Shown one piece after another: positions 29,995 to 38,482 of a DNA stretch of 64,000 nt (position 1 is its first letter; the number at the start of each line of letters is the position of its first letter). This stretch comes from Caulobacteraceae bacterium (GTDB taxonomy: Bacteria > Pseudomonadota > Alphaproteobacteria > Caulobacterales > Caulobacteraceae), in NCBI GenBank assembly GCA_027489335.1, contig JAIXZX010000004.1, positions 289,532 to 353,531 on the forward strand, written 5' to 3'. The notes below the pieces were generated by a model. It was not told the origin of the DNA. It did not search any database and saw nothing but the letters and a program-made list of their open reading frames with translations. The translations under genes were made by a program, and so were the position numbers.

Positions 29995-31659
29995 TCACCG
30001 CCAGGCGAGCACCCCCATCTTGCACAGCCAGACCAGGCCATAGGTGGTCCGCGCCCGGGCTGGTGGCGGGACGGTGGCCAGCAGGTCGCCCACCCTGCGC
30101 CAGCCGGCGTCTCGCAGGCCCTCGACCAGGGGGATCAGGTCGGCGCGGCCCAGCCGCCAGGCCTCTCCATAGGCGTCCAGGGTCACGCCAGAGATCAGGG
30201 CCGGATCGGTGGCCGGATCGATGCCCGGGCGCACGGCGATCTGGGTGTCAGCCGTCAGGCTGAGGGTAGCGAAGCTGCCGTGGTCCCTGAATGGATCCCC
30301 GTGGACCGGGTTCAGCCTCGGGCTGAGCGAGGGGGCCGGCGCCTGGCGGCGACGTTCGGCCAGGCTGTCGAACAGGTCGCGATAGCCGATTACAACCTGC
30401 TTCCAGTCAAAGGTCTGTCGCACCCGCTCGCGCCCCGCCGCTCCCATGCGTCGGCGCAGGTCAGGAGAGGCGGCCAGATCCGCCAGACCCCTGGCCGCGG
30501 CGCCCACATCGACCGCCGTGTGCTGGGCCAGCTGTCCGGCATAGGCCTGATAGGAGTCGATGCGCTGCAGGTGCCGGCGCAAGAGGACGACGCTGGGCGG
30601 ACCGGGGGAGGGGATCAGGGTCGGGGCGAGAAAGCCCTCCTGTCCGTGCCGGATCGTGTATCGATAGCCATCCCAGTCGCTGGCCACCACCGGCAGGCCC
30701 GCGGCCATCGCCTCGACCGGCGCAAGGCCGAAGGTCTCCTGAATGTTGTCCACCAGGGACAGGAAAATGTCGGCCGCCGCCCACATTTCGCCCAGCAGGA
30801 CGGGATCATTGCCGTCGATCCAATGCAGGGTCGAGGTCGGCGCATAGGCGCGGCCCGCCTCTTCGAAATAGTCCCGATGGCTTTCCTGGGGAAACCACCC
30901 GGCCAGGGCGAAATGCAGCGGCCGTCCAGCCAGACGGCCAGCCTCCTCGATGGCCCGGAACATGGGCTGCGGCGTGGCCTTCTCGTAGAAGGACAGCCGC
31001 CCGACCCAGAGGGCCAGCACGTCGTCCTCACCCAGGCCCAGCCGCGCCCGGGCGGCGTGGCGGACGGCCGGGCGGTCAGCCAGGGCGGCGATCTCGTCCA
31101 GCTCCACGCCGAGCGGCAGGATCGGCAGCTGCGGCATCGGGCGCTTGGCGCCGCCGAACCGCTCCCCGAGATAGTCGGTCCAGCCCTCGAACAGGGCGCT
31201 GATCGAATCGTGTACGGCCGGCGAGGTGCAGATGATCGCATCCCAGGGATGGACCGGCGCCAGGCTCGCCTGGGCGATTTCCTCCCGCGTGGTGGGCGGG
31301 GCGATGGTGTGGATCAGCCCCACGAGGCTGTAGCTGGTGTCCAGGCCCGCGCCCCGTCTGGCCCAGGCCATTTCCGCCAGGTCGGCCTTGCCGCGAAACA
31401 GCGTGCCCGCGTCGCGGGCCCGGCCGAGCTCCAGCAGAGAGCCGGTTTCGATCTGGGTGGTCAGGGGATCGACCCCCTGAAGCGTTCCGGCGATCTCGGC
31501 CGCCGGAGTCTCCAGGGCCGTCAGCATGTGCAGGCGATCGAAGTCGCCGTATCGGGCCAGCGCGCGGTAGAGGGCGAGGTTAGCTACGTCGCGGCCGAAG
31601 GCGTTGGGGCCCAGCCCCAGTCCGCCGCCCAGATGGTGGATCGCCAGTTCGCTGGACAT
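29995..31659 (-). CDS. glycosyltransferase, GT4 family
   Basis: The 554-residue protein has a GT-B fold of family 4. The nucleotide-sugar site shows the ExxxxxxxE motif ETFGLAPVE, followed by AMAAGLPVVASDWDGYRYTI. LWVGRLSFYEKATP begins the C-terminal Rossmann half. About 120 residues follow the GT domain without a recognised fold, making it longer than typical GT4 enzymes. It begins 37 bp after nadC on the same strand, so it may be read with nadABC, but no functional link is evident. Donor and acceptor are unknown. Confidence 0.85.
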   Translation of the reverse strand: MSSELAIHHLGGGLGLGPNAFGRDVANLALYRALARYGDFDRLHMLTALETPAAEIAGTLQGVDPLTTQIETGSLLELGRARDAGTLFRGKADLAEMAWARRGAGLDTSYSLVGLIHTIAPPTTREEIAQASLAPVHPWDAIICTSPAVHDSISALFEGWTDYLGERFGGAKRPMPQLPILPLGVELDEIAALADRPAVRHAARARLGLGEDDVLALWVGRLSFYEKATPQPMFRAIEEAGRLAGRPLHFALAGWFPQESHRDYFEEAGRAYAPTSTLHWIDGNDPVLLGEMWAAADIFLSLVDNIQETFGLAPVEAMAAGLPVVASDWDGYRYTIRHGQEGFLAPTLIPSPGPPSVVLLRRHLQRIDSYQAYAGQLAQHTAVDVGAAARGLADLAASPDLRRRMGAAGRERVRQTFDWKQVVIGYRDLFDSLAERRRQAPAPSLSPRLNPVHGDPFRDHGSFATLSLTADTQIAVRPGIDPATDPALISGVTLDAYGEAWRLGRADLIPLVEGLRDAGWRRVGDLLATVPPPARARTTYGLVWLCKMGVLAWR

Positions 31660-31696
31660 GCCTGATTCCCACCGCGCTCCCGGCGGCCGGCTGTTA

Positions 31697-32542
31697 TCAG
31701 ACGGCGTCGAGGCCGATGTCCAGCGCCGCAGCGGAGTGGGTCAGGGCGCCGACGCTGATCACGTCCACGCCGGTCTCGGCGATGGCCCGGACGGTCTGCA
31801 GATTGACCCCGCCCGAGGCTTCCAGGGTCGCGCGTCCCTTGGCGGCGGCGACGGCGGCGCGCAGGTCATCGAGGCTGAAATTGTCCAGCATCACCACGTC
31901 CGGGCCGTGCCGCAGGGCGTCCTCCAGCTGGTCCAGTCCGTCGACCTCCACCTCCACCTTCATCAGGTGGCCGGCGAAGGCCCGCGCCCGGCGCACGGCC
32001 TCGGCCACGCCGCCGCAGGCGGCGATATGGTTGTCCTTGATCAGGATAGCGTCATCCAGACCGAACCGATGATTGACCCCGCCGCCGCAGCGGACGGCGT
32101 ACTTCTCCAGGTGGCGCAGGCCAGGCGTCGTTTTGCGGGTGTCGACAATGCGCGCGCCCGTCCCTTCCACCGCGTCCACATAGGCTCGGGTCAGAGTGGC
32201 CACGCCGCAGAGGCGGCCCAGCAGGTTCAGCCCCGTCCGTTCCGCCGACAGGATGGCGCGGGCGTTCCCCTGGGCGCGGGCCAGCACCGTGCCGGCCGCG
32301 AGCGGCTGGCCATCGGCCACCAGGGTTTCAAAGCGCGCCTCTGGGTCCAGGGCCGCGAGCGCCAGTCGCGCACAGGCGACGCCGGCGGCCACGCCAGGCT
32401 TGCGGGCGGCGAAGGCGACCGACAGCTGCGCCTCAGCATCGATGCAGGCCATGGCGGTCACATCGCCGGCCCGGCCCAGGTCCTCGGCCAGGGCTGCGCG
32501 CACCACGGGCTCAATCAGCAGATCGGGAAGCGGCGCGGTCAT
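31697..32542 (-). CDS. nadC: quinolinate phosphoribosyltransferase
   Basis: The 281-residue enzyme converts quinolinate and PRPP to nicotinate mononucleotide, the third step of de novo NAD synthesis. Signature stretches are ILSAERTGLNLLGRLCGVATLT, DTRKTTPGLRHLEKYAVRCGGGVNHRFGL, LIKDNHI and VMLDNFSLDDLR. Its start overlaps the nadB stop by 4 bp (ATGA), so it is translationally coupled as the last gene of nadABC. Confidence 0.97.
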   Translation of the reverse strand: MTAPLPDLLIEPVVRAALAEDLGRAGDVTAMACIDAEAQLSVAFAARKPGVAAGVACARLALAALDPEARFETLVADGQPLAAGTVLARAQGNARAILSAERTGLNLLGRLCGVATLTRAYVDAVEGTGARIVDTRKTTPGLRHLEKYAVRCGGGVNHRFGLDDAILIKDNHIAACGGVAEAVRRARAFAGHLMKVEVEVDGLDQLEDALRHGPDVVMLDNFSLDDLRAAVAAAKGRATLEASGGVNLQTVRAIAETGVDVISVGALTHSAAALDIGLDAV

Positions 32543-34065
32543 TCTGCGGCCATGCAGGCTGGCGAGTCCGAGGTGGCCCCCAGGGTCAGGAAGGTGCGCT
32601 TGGGGTCCGCCGGCGCCTCAGGGGCGTCGAGGCGGAAGTGGGCGCCCAGGCTCTCCCGGCGGTTCAGGGCGCAGCAGGCGGTCAGGCGCGCGGCGGTGAG
32701 GTCGGCGCACAGGCCATAGGCGCCTTCCAACTCCCCGATCAGGTCGATCAGGCGGGTCAGCCCCGGGGCGTCACGCACCACGCCGGCCTCAGCGCTCATG
32801 GCCCTGCGCAGGCCCGACAGGGCGGCGTCGGGCAGAACCGGCGCGGCGACGCCCGGCTGGATGCGGGTGCGGACTTCGGCGGCGTCCCGGGCGGCGGCGC
32901 CGGCGCGGGTCCCGAATACGGCGGCCTCCAGCAGGGAGTTGGACGCCAGGCGGTTGGCGCCGTGCACGCCGGTGGAGGCGCATTCGCCCGCCGCATAGAG
33001 GCCGGCCAGGGTGGTGGCGCCGTTGGCGTCGGTGACGATCCCGCCCATGTGATAGTGGCAGGCCGGCGCCACGGGGATGGGCTGAACCCGCGGATCGACG
33101 CCGCCCGACAGGCAGGCGGCGAACACGGCGGGGAAGGCCTCGGGGAAATGCTCGCCCACGGCGGCGCGGGCGTCCAGATAGGCGCCGCGGCCGGCCGCGC
33201 GCTCCGCGTGGATAGCTCGGGCCACCACATCCCGGGGCGCCAGCTCGGCGGCCGGATGATAGTTGGCCATGAAGGCCTCGCCCGAGGCGTTGATCAGCAG
33301 GGCGCCTTCGCCCCGCAGGGCCTCGGTGGCCAGGGGCGCGGGGTCGCGGCCGATATCGATCGCCGTGGGGTGGAACTGCACGAATTCCGGATCGGCGATC
33401 AGGGCGCCCGCCCGGGCGGCCAGGCCCAGGCCTTCGCCCCGCAGCTCCGGCGGGGTGGTGGTGACGGCATAGAGGCCGCCAATGCCGCCGGTGGCCAGTA
33501 TGACGGCCGGGGCGGTGATCTCGTGCAGCTGGCCGCCCTGTTCGACGATCACGCCACGAACCTGGCCCTCGGCGTCCTGCAGCAGGCCGCGCAGGCGCAG
33601 GCCGGAGCGCACCTCGATATGGCGCTGCGCCAGCGCCGCGGCGGTGACGGCGGCCATGATGGCCCGGCCGGCCTGGTCGCCCTTGACCCGCGCGACCCGG
33701 GCGCGGCTGTGGGCGGCCTCGAGGCTGAGGGAAAAGGCGCCGGCGGCGTCCCGGTCGAAGGGCGCGCCCAGCTCGGCCAGATATCGCACCGCCGCCGCGC
33801 CCTCGCGGGCGAGCAGGGCAGCGCGTTCGGCGTCCACCAAGCCCGCACCGGCGGCCACGGTGTCGGCGGCGTGCAGAGCCGCGTCGTCCTCATCCGACAG
33901 GGCCGCTGCCATGCCCCCCTGCGCCCAGGCTGACGAACAGCCCTTGTTCAGGGGGGCGCCGGTCAGGACCATGACCTTGCGCGGGGCCGCGGCCAGGGCG
34001 GCCGACAGCCCCGCCAGACCCGCACCGACGACCAGGACGCCGTCGTGCTGGGTGCGATGGGCCAT
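32539..34065 (-). CDS. nadB: L-aspartate oxidase
   Basis: The 508-residue FAD enzyme oxidises L-aspartate to iminoaspartate, the substrate of NadA. The dinucleotide-binding start is VVGAGLAGLSAALAAA. Active-site stretches HPTAIDIG, CHYHMGGIVTDANG and GLYAAGECASTGVHGANRLASNSLLEAAVFG are typical of the succinate dehydrogenase/aspartate oxidase family; the gene context settles the choice. The C-terminal helical domain is somewhat short. Its ATG overlaps the nadA stop by one base (TGATG). Confidence 0.97.
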   Translation of the reverse strand: MAHRTQHDGVLVVGAGLAGLSAALAAAPRKVMVLTGAPLNKGCSSAWAQGGMAAALSDEDDAALHAADTVAAGAGLVDAERAALLAREGAAAVRYLAELGAPFDRDAAGAFSLSLEAAHSRARVARVKGDQAGRAIMAAVTAAALAQRHIEVRSGLRLRGLLQDAEGQVRGVIVEQGGQLHEITAPAVILATGGIGGLYAVTTTPPELRGEGLGLAARAGALIADPEFVQFHPTAIDIGRDPAPLATEALRGEGALLINASGEAFMANYHPAAELAPRDVVARAIHAERAAGRGAYLDARAAVGEHFPEAFPAVFAACLSGGVDPRVQPIPVAPACHYHMGGIVTDANGATTLAGLYAAGECASTGVHGANRLASNSLLEAAVFGTRAGAAARDAAEVRTRIQPGVAAPVLPDAALSGLRRAMSAEAGVVRDAPGLTRLIDLIGELEGAYGLCADLTAARLTACCALNRRESLGAHFRLDAPEAPADPKRTFLTLGATSDSPACMAAE

Positions 34066-35153
34066 CAGATCAGCTCCACATCCACATGGTGGCGGGCCTT
34101 GACCAGGTCATAGCGGGCCGGAGCCGCCGGGGGCGGCAGGTCGATCATCCGCTGTACGGCCAGACGGGCGCGGTCGGCGATCACCGGATCGACGAACACC
34201 TCGTACCGCTCCTTGATCAGAGCTTCGTAGATGTTCTCCAGGCTGATCCGCTTCATGTGCGGGCAGAGATTGCAGGGCCGCAGGAACTCGGTGTCCACCG
34301 CGTCCACCGCCACATTGTCGGCCATGGAGCATTCCGTGACCAGGATCACCTGCTTGGGCTTCTTGCTCAGCACATAGTCGTTCATCGCCGCCGTCGAACC
34401 GGCGAAGTCTGAAACCTCCAGCACCTCGGCGGGGCATTCGGGATGGGCCAGGACCTGGGCGCCTGGATAGGCGGCCTTCATCTCCAGGATGTCCTTGGCC
34501 TCGAAGCGCTCATGCACCTCGCAACGGCCCTGCCAGGCGATGATCTTGATGTCGGTCTGGCGAGCCACGTTCCGAGCCAGGAACTCGTCGGGGATCAGGA
34601 TGACCCGGTCGACGCCCCATTCGCGGGCCACATGCTCGACCACCTGCACGGCGTTGGCGCTGGTGCAGCAGACATCGGTCTCGGCCTTCACATCGGCGGT
34701 GGTGTTCACATAGGTGACCACCGGAATGCCGGGATAACGGGCCTTGATCAGCCGGACATCATCGCCGGTGATCGAGGAGGCCAGGCTGCAGCCGGCCCGC
34801 AGGTCAGGAATCAGGACGCGCTTGTCCGGCGACAAAATCTTCGAGGTCTCGGCCATGAAGTGTACGCCGGCCTGGATGATGATCGCCGCGTCGGACCGGG
34901 CGGCCTCCTTGGCCAGGCCCAGGCTGTCGCCCACATAGTCGCCGACCCCGTGGAAGATCTCCGGCGTCATGTAGTTGTGGGCCAGAATGACCGCGTTCTT
35001 CTCTCGCTTGATGCGGTTGATCTCAGAGATCAACGGAGCCTGGAGGCGCCACTCCATGGGGGTGACGTGCTTCTTGACCCGCTCCCAGAGCGCCTGGGTT
35101 TCGGCTTCCACCTGCGGGGTGAAGGCGAGGGGGGCAAATCCGTCGGCGGCCAT
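34065..35153 (-). CDS. nadA: quinolinate synthase A ([4Fe-4S])
   Basis: The 362-residue enzyme condenses iminoaspartate with dihydroxyacetone phosphate to quinolinate. The cluster cysteines are visible in [11 protein letters not shown], in the [14 protein letters not shown] region and in [10 protein letters not shown]; the last has the CxxC spacing. The start at 35153 has AAGGAGGA upstream. An upstream in-frame ATG lies inside the operator region and has no ribosome binding site. The gene heads the nadABC operon, and a palindrome overlaps the region just before its ribosome binding site. Confidence 0.97.
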   Translation of the reverse strand: MAADGFAPLAFTPQVEAETQALWERVKKHVTPMEWRLQAPLISEINRIKREKNAVILAHNYMTPEIFHGVGDYVGDSLGLAKEAARSDAAIIIQAGVHFMAETSKILSPDKRVLIPDLRAGCSLASSITGDDVRLIKARYPGIPVVTYVNTTADVKAETDVCCTSANAVQVVEHVAREWGVDRVILIPDEFLARNVARQTDIKIIAWQGRCEVHERFEAKDILEMKAAYPGAQVLAHPECPAEVLEVSDFAGSTAAMNDYVLSKKPKQVILVTECSMADNVAVDAVDTEFLRPCNLCPHMKRISLENIYEALIKERYEVFVDPVIADRARLAVQRMIDLPPPAAPARYDLVKARHHVDVELI

Positions 35154-35165
35154 GGCGTCCTCCTT

Positions 35166-35182
35166 ATGCTCAAAGTGAGCAT
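35166..35182. promoter_or_regulatory. nad operator 1 (proximal palindrome)
   Basis: ATGCTCAAAGTGAGCAT is a perfect palindrome of 7-bp arms with a 3-bp centre, 12 bp upstream of the nadA ATG and next to its ribosome binding site. A near copy lies at 35232, centres 67 bp apart. The position suggests repression of nadABC in response to NAD status. NadQ-type repressors are the known candidates in alphaproteobacteria; that assignment is inference. Confidence 0.75.
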
Positions 35183-35231
35183 TTCTCTGGCCCAAAAAAG
35201 CGCGCCTGCAGACTCGCGCGAGGCGCTCTAA

Positions 35232-35250
35232 TATGCTCAATCAGAGCATA
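35232..35250. promoter_or_regulatory. nad operator 2 (distal palindrome)
   Basis: TATGCTCAATCAGAGCATA has 7-bp arms TATGCTC and GAGCATA around a 5-bp centre. It shares the ATGCTC...GAGCAT half sites of the copy at 35166. It lies about 80 bp upstream of nadA and 120 bp before the divergent hydrolase gene, so it could affect either promoter. Confidence 0.75.
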
Positions 35251-35369
35251 AGCTGTCGAAAGAGATATAGACCCTTGGCGGCGGGATGCAAGCGCCTGCT
35301 TTTTCGCCATGGTCTTGTCGCCTATAGCTGGAGTTCGCGGGCGCCCGCCCGATCTCGCAGGACCGCCGC

Positions 35370-36503
35370 TTGACTGTCTTCGCCCGCTCCCTGGCCTTGC
35401 TGTTTGCGAGCCTCGCCCTGGCCGGCTGTCTGACCACCTATGACCGACCGATCAACGCCGGCCGCGCGGAAGGCCTGGCGACGGTGGCCCGCAGCCTGTC
35501 TGATCATGGTCTCGCGCGCCTGACCGCCGACATGGACCCAGCCATGCTGGCCCTGGCGCGGCGTCACGACCCTGCGCCGCGCAAGGATTATTGGGGCCGT
35601 GTCCCGGGGTGGGAGACCTATGATCTGGCCACCCTGCCGACCCTGGGCTTTGGCACCGCCTTCGATATGGCCGCCCGGGAAATCAACGCCTTCAAGCCCT
35701 TTGCAGACCTGCCGATCAACCCGATGGAGCCCTTCATCCTGCGGGCGTCCCGCCAGGATCAGGCCCAGGCCCTGCGCTGTCTCAGCCAGGCCATCTATTA
35801 CGAAGCCGCCCGGGAACCGCGGGAGGGCCAGCGGGCCGTGGCCCAGGTGGTGCTGAACCGCGTGCGCCATCCGGCCTATCCCAATTCTGTCTGCGGCGTG
35901 GTCTTCCAGGGCTCGGCCCGCAGCACCGGCTGCCAGTTCAGCTTCACCTGCGACGGCTCCCTGACTTGGGCCCCGGAGCCAGGCCTCTGGCGTCAGGTGG
36001 AGTCGGTGGCCCGGGAGGCTCTGGAGGGCTTTGTCGAGACCGGCGTGGGATCGGCCACCCACTATCACGCCGACTATGTGGCGCCTTACTGGGCCCCGAC
36101 CCTGGTGAAGATGACCAAGGTGGGGGCGCACATCTTCTATCGTTGGACCGGTCCCATGGGTGAGCCGCCAGCCTTCACCAGCCGCTATGTGGGCGGAGAG
36201 GAGAACCTGTCAGTCGCCATTCTGGGGGGCGTGGACGCCCGGACCCAGGGCCTGTTCAACACCGGTCAGGCCCTGGCGCCTGGCCGCAAGGTGACCCTGG
36301 CCCTGGCCGGCGAAGTGCGGACCTACGAGGTCGCCGAGCCCGGAAGCGGGGAGGCGGCGACCCGGGTAGCCGGCGTACTGCAGCCCTCTCGCCGCCAGCC
36401 GACTCCAGATGAGGTCCGGCAGATCAATGAACGTTTGGCTGAGGTGGAGGCCGAACTGGACGGGCCTGAGCCCGCCGTGGCGCCGGCGCCTATAGCCCCT
36501 TGA
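35370..36503 (+). CDS. SleB-type cell wall hydrolase lipoprotein
   Basis: The 377-residue product has a lipoprotein signal with lipobox LALAGC (Cys 20). The SleB/Hydrolase_2 domain spans about 135-265: CLSQAIYYEAAREPREGQRAVAQVVLNRV, VCGVVFQG, CQFSFTCDG. ADMDPAMLALARRHDP occurs before it, as in the paralogue at 27055. A C-terminal region of about 110 residues follows. The start is TTG at 35370 with AGGA eight bases upstream. It is divergent from nadA. Its last 14 bp overlap the convergent GNAT gene. Confidence 0.83.
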   Translation: MTVFARSLALLFASLALAGCLTTYDRPINAGRAEGLATVARSLSDHGLARLTADMDPAMLALARRHDPAPRKDYWGRVPGWETYDLATLPTLGFGTAFDMAAREINAFKPFADLPINPMEPFILRASRQDQAQALRCLSQAIYYEAAREPREGQRAVAQVVLNRVRHPAYPNSVCGVVFQGSARSTGCQFSFTCDGSLTWAPEPGLWRQVESVAREALEGFVETGVGSATHYHADYVAPYWAPTLVKMTKVGAHIFYRWTGPMGEPPAFTSRYVGGEENLSVAILGGVDARTQGLFNTGQALAPGRKVTLALAGEVRTYEVAEPGSGEAATRVAGVLQPSRRQPTPDEVRQINERLAEVEAELDGPEPAVAPAPIAP

Positions 36504-36978
36504 AGGCGTCCGGATAGGCCAGGGTCAGGCGGGCGTCGAACGCGCCGTCCTCCAGGGCCAGGGCCATGAAGGCCGGCGATCCCGCATAGGGCGAGGAGAT
36601 CTGCGCCGCGGGCTCGGCCGAGAAGCCGAAGCGGGGATAGTAGTCCACATGCCCCAGCACCACGACGCCGTGGGCCCCGCACTCCTTGCAGAAGTCCAGC
36701 CCCGCCCGCACCAAATCCGAGCCCAAGCCTCGCCGTTGCTCGCCGGGGACCACCGCCATGGGCGCCAGCGCCAGATAGAGGTTCACGCTGTCGGCCCACA
36801 GCCGGCTGAACAGGATGTGCCCGACGACCGCGCCGCCCGCCTCGGCCACCAGCTCGAAGGCAGCATCCCCATCAGCCCGCAGCTGCTCCACCAGATCAGC
36901 CTCCGCCGCCCCCGGAAAGGCGGCCAGATTCACCGCCCGGATGGCGGCATGGTCGGCGGCGCGGGCGTGTCGGATCAC
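36490..36978 (-). CDS. GNAT family N-acetyltransferase (YhbS-like)
   Basis: The 162-residue protein is a single GNAT domain. The acetyl-CoA loop reads VVPGEQRRGLGSDLVRAGL; the N-terminus IRHARAADHAAIRAVNLAAFPG and the VVLGHVDYYPRFGFSAEPA segment are typical of YhbS-type enzymes. The substrate is unknown. It starts at GTG 36978 with AGGAAG upstream. Its end overlaps the convergent SleB-type gene by 14 bp. Confidence 0.85.
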   Translation of the reverse strand: MIRHARAADHAAIRAVNLAAFPGAAEADLVEQLRADGDAAFELVAEAGGAVVGHILFSRLWADSVNLYLALAPMAVVPGEQRRGLGSDLVRAGLDFCKECGAHGVVVLGHVDYYPRFGFSAEPAAQISSPYAGSPAFMALALEDGAFDARLTLAYPDAFKGL

Positions 36979-36998
36979 AGGTGCTTCCTATCAAGGTT

Positions 36999-37086
36999 CC
37001 GTCGTGCTCGGGCTTGACCCGACCATCCATGAACACCGCCGAATTCCAGTGTGCATGGGTCCTTGGGTCAAGCCCGAGGACGACGG
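36999..37086. repeat. 88-bp intergenic palindromic repeat
   Basis: A 22-bp arm (36999-37020, core CTCGGGCTTGACCC) has its inverse at 37065-37086 with one mismatch. The 44-bp centre holds a further weak inverted repeat (CATGAACAC against GTGTGCATG). The GGGCTTGACCC/GGGTCAAGCCC core is typical of dispersed palindromic repeats in alphaproteobacterial genomes. It fills the space between the GNAT gene and the MurA-like gene and could fold as a long hairpin in RNA. Confidence 0.8.
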
Positions 37087-37154
37087 ATTTGAGGGTGTGC
37101 TTCGCTGGAGGAGCGCCGCCACTCCGCCCCCTCATGGTCGGGCGAGCAGGTCCC

Positions 37155-38453
37155 TCAGTCCCCCAGGACCCACTCCACATCGGCGCCGAGGGCGTTAAGG
37201 TTCTCGACGAAGTTGGGGTGGGCGCGCTTGATCGGGGCGGCGTTGTAGATGGTCGACTTGCCCTCGATGCTGGCGGCCAGCATGAAGAGCGCGATGGCCA
37301 CCCGGATGATGTAGGGGCTTTCCACCTCGGCGGGGAACAGAGGCTTGCCGCCATAGGTGATCACCCGGTGCGGGTCGCACAGCACCGCATGGCCGCCGAA
37401 CTTGGCCAGTTCCGAGGTCCAGCCGAGCGCGCCCTCATAGACCTTGTTCCAGAACATCACCGAACCTTCGGCGCGGACGCCGAGCGCGATGAAAATCGGC
37501 AGCAGGTCGGCCGGCACATAGGGCCACGGCGCGGCCTCCACCTTCTGCAGGATGTGGCTGGTATAGGGCTGTCGAACCCGCAGCGGCCCGTCGAGCCTGG
37601 CGCGGGACCAGCCGTCCTGGTGGGTCACCTCGACGCCGAACTTGGCGAAGGTGCGGTCGATCAGTGGAAAGGATTCCGAGGCGCCGTTGCGCACGGCCAC
37701 GTCGCCGCCGGTGATGGCGCCCATGGCCAGGAAGGTGGCCACTTCGTGGAAGTCGTCCTGGAAGGTGAAGGTGGTGGCCCCCAGCCGCTCGACCCCCTCG
37801 ATGGTCAGGGTCGATGCGCCCACCCCCTGGACGCTGGCCCCCATCTGGATGAGGAAGCGGCAGAACTCCTGGACGTGGGGCTCGCAGGCGGCGTTGACCA
37901 GCTGCGAGGTTCCCTTGGCGGTTGCCGCACAGATGGCGAAGTTCTCGGTTGTGGTCACCGAGGCGTAGTCCAGCCAGTGACGGGTGGCGTGGAAGCCCTC
38001 CGGCGTGGAGATCAGGATGGCGCCCTCGCGGGTCTCCACCCGGGCGCCGAATGCCTCGAACACCTCAAGGTGCGGATCGATCTCCCGGGCGCCCAGGGTG
38101 CAGCCCTTGGCTTCGTCCTCCAGGCTCGCCTGACCGAACCGGTGCAGAAGGGCCGGAATGAGCATCACCGAGGAGCGCATGCCCAGCGGCAGGTGCGCCC
38201 CTTGCGCCCTCAGGTTCTCGCCGTGGTGCAGGCGCAGGGTGCCGGTGGCGTAGTCCATGTCCACCTGGCTGCCGAGCGCCTGGAAGAACTCCAGGATCTT
38301 GCGCACATCGGTGATGTCCGGCACCCGGTGCAGCACCAGGGGCGCGTCGCTGAGCAGGGTCGCGCACAGCACCGGCAGGACGGCGTTCTTGTTGGCGGAG
38401 GGCGTGATCTCGCCCCGCAGGGGGCGACCCCCGCGTACGATCAGATTGGTCAT
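37155..38453 (-). CDS. MurA-family (EPSP synthase fold) enolpyruvyl transferase, divergent paralogue
   Basis: The 432-residue protein has the two-domain inside-out barrel of UDP-GlcNAc 1-carboxyvinyltransferase. Residues matching the MurA active site are present: K22-N23 (SANKNAVLP), C118 and R123 (GCTLGAR), and the Asp of PADLLP. Other conserved stretches differ: the usual DRIETGTFL reads DDFHEVATFL, and the loop after PADLLP is unlike housekeeping MurA. It is probably a second, specialised MurA-like enzyme rather than the essential copy, which is inference. It is 29 bp downstream of trxB on the same strand. Confidence 0.8.
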   Translation of the reverse strand: MTNLIVRGGRPLRGEITPSANKNAVLPVLCATLLSDAPLVLHRVPDITDVRKILEFFQALGSQVDMDYATGTLRLHHGENLRAQGAHLPLGMRSSVMLIPALLHRFGQASLEDEAKGCTLGAREIDPHLEVFEAFGARVETREGAILISTPEGFHATRHWLDYASVTTTENFAICAATAKGTSQLVNAACEPHVQEFCRFLIQMGASVQGVGASTLTIEGVERLGATTFTFQDDFHEVATFLAMGAITGGDVAVRNGASESFPLIDRTFAKFGVEVTHQDGWSRARLDGPLRVRQPYTSHILQKVEAAPWPYVPADLLPIFIALGVRAEGSVMFWNKVYEGALGWTSELAKFGGHAVLCDPHRVITYGGKPLFPAEVESPYIIRVAIALFMLAASIEGKSTIYNAAPIKRAHPNFVENLNALGADVEWVLGD

Positions 38454-38482
38454 GGGCCCTCGTTAGTCGCTCGCAGGGTCGC

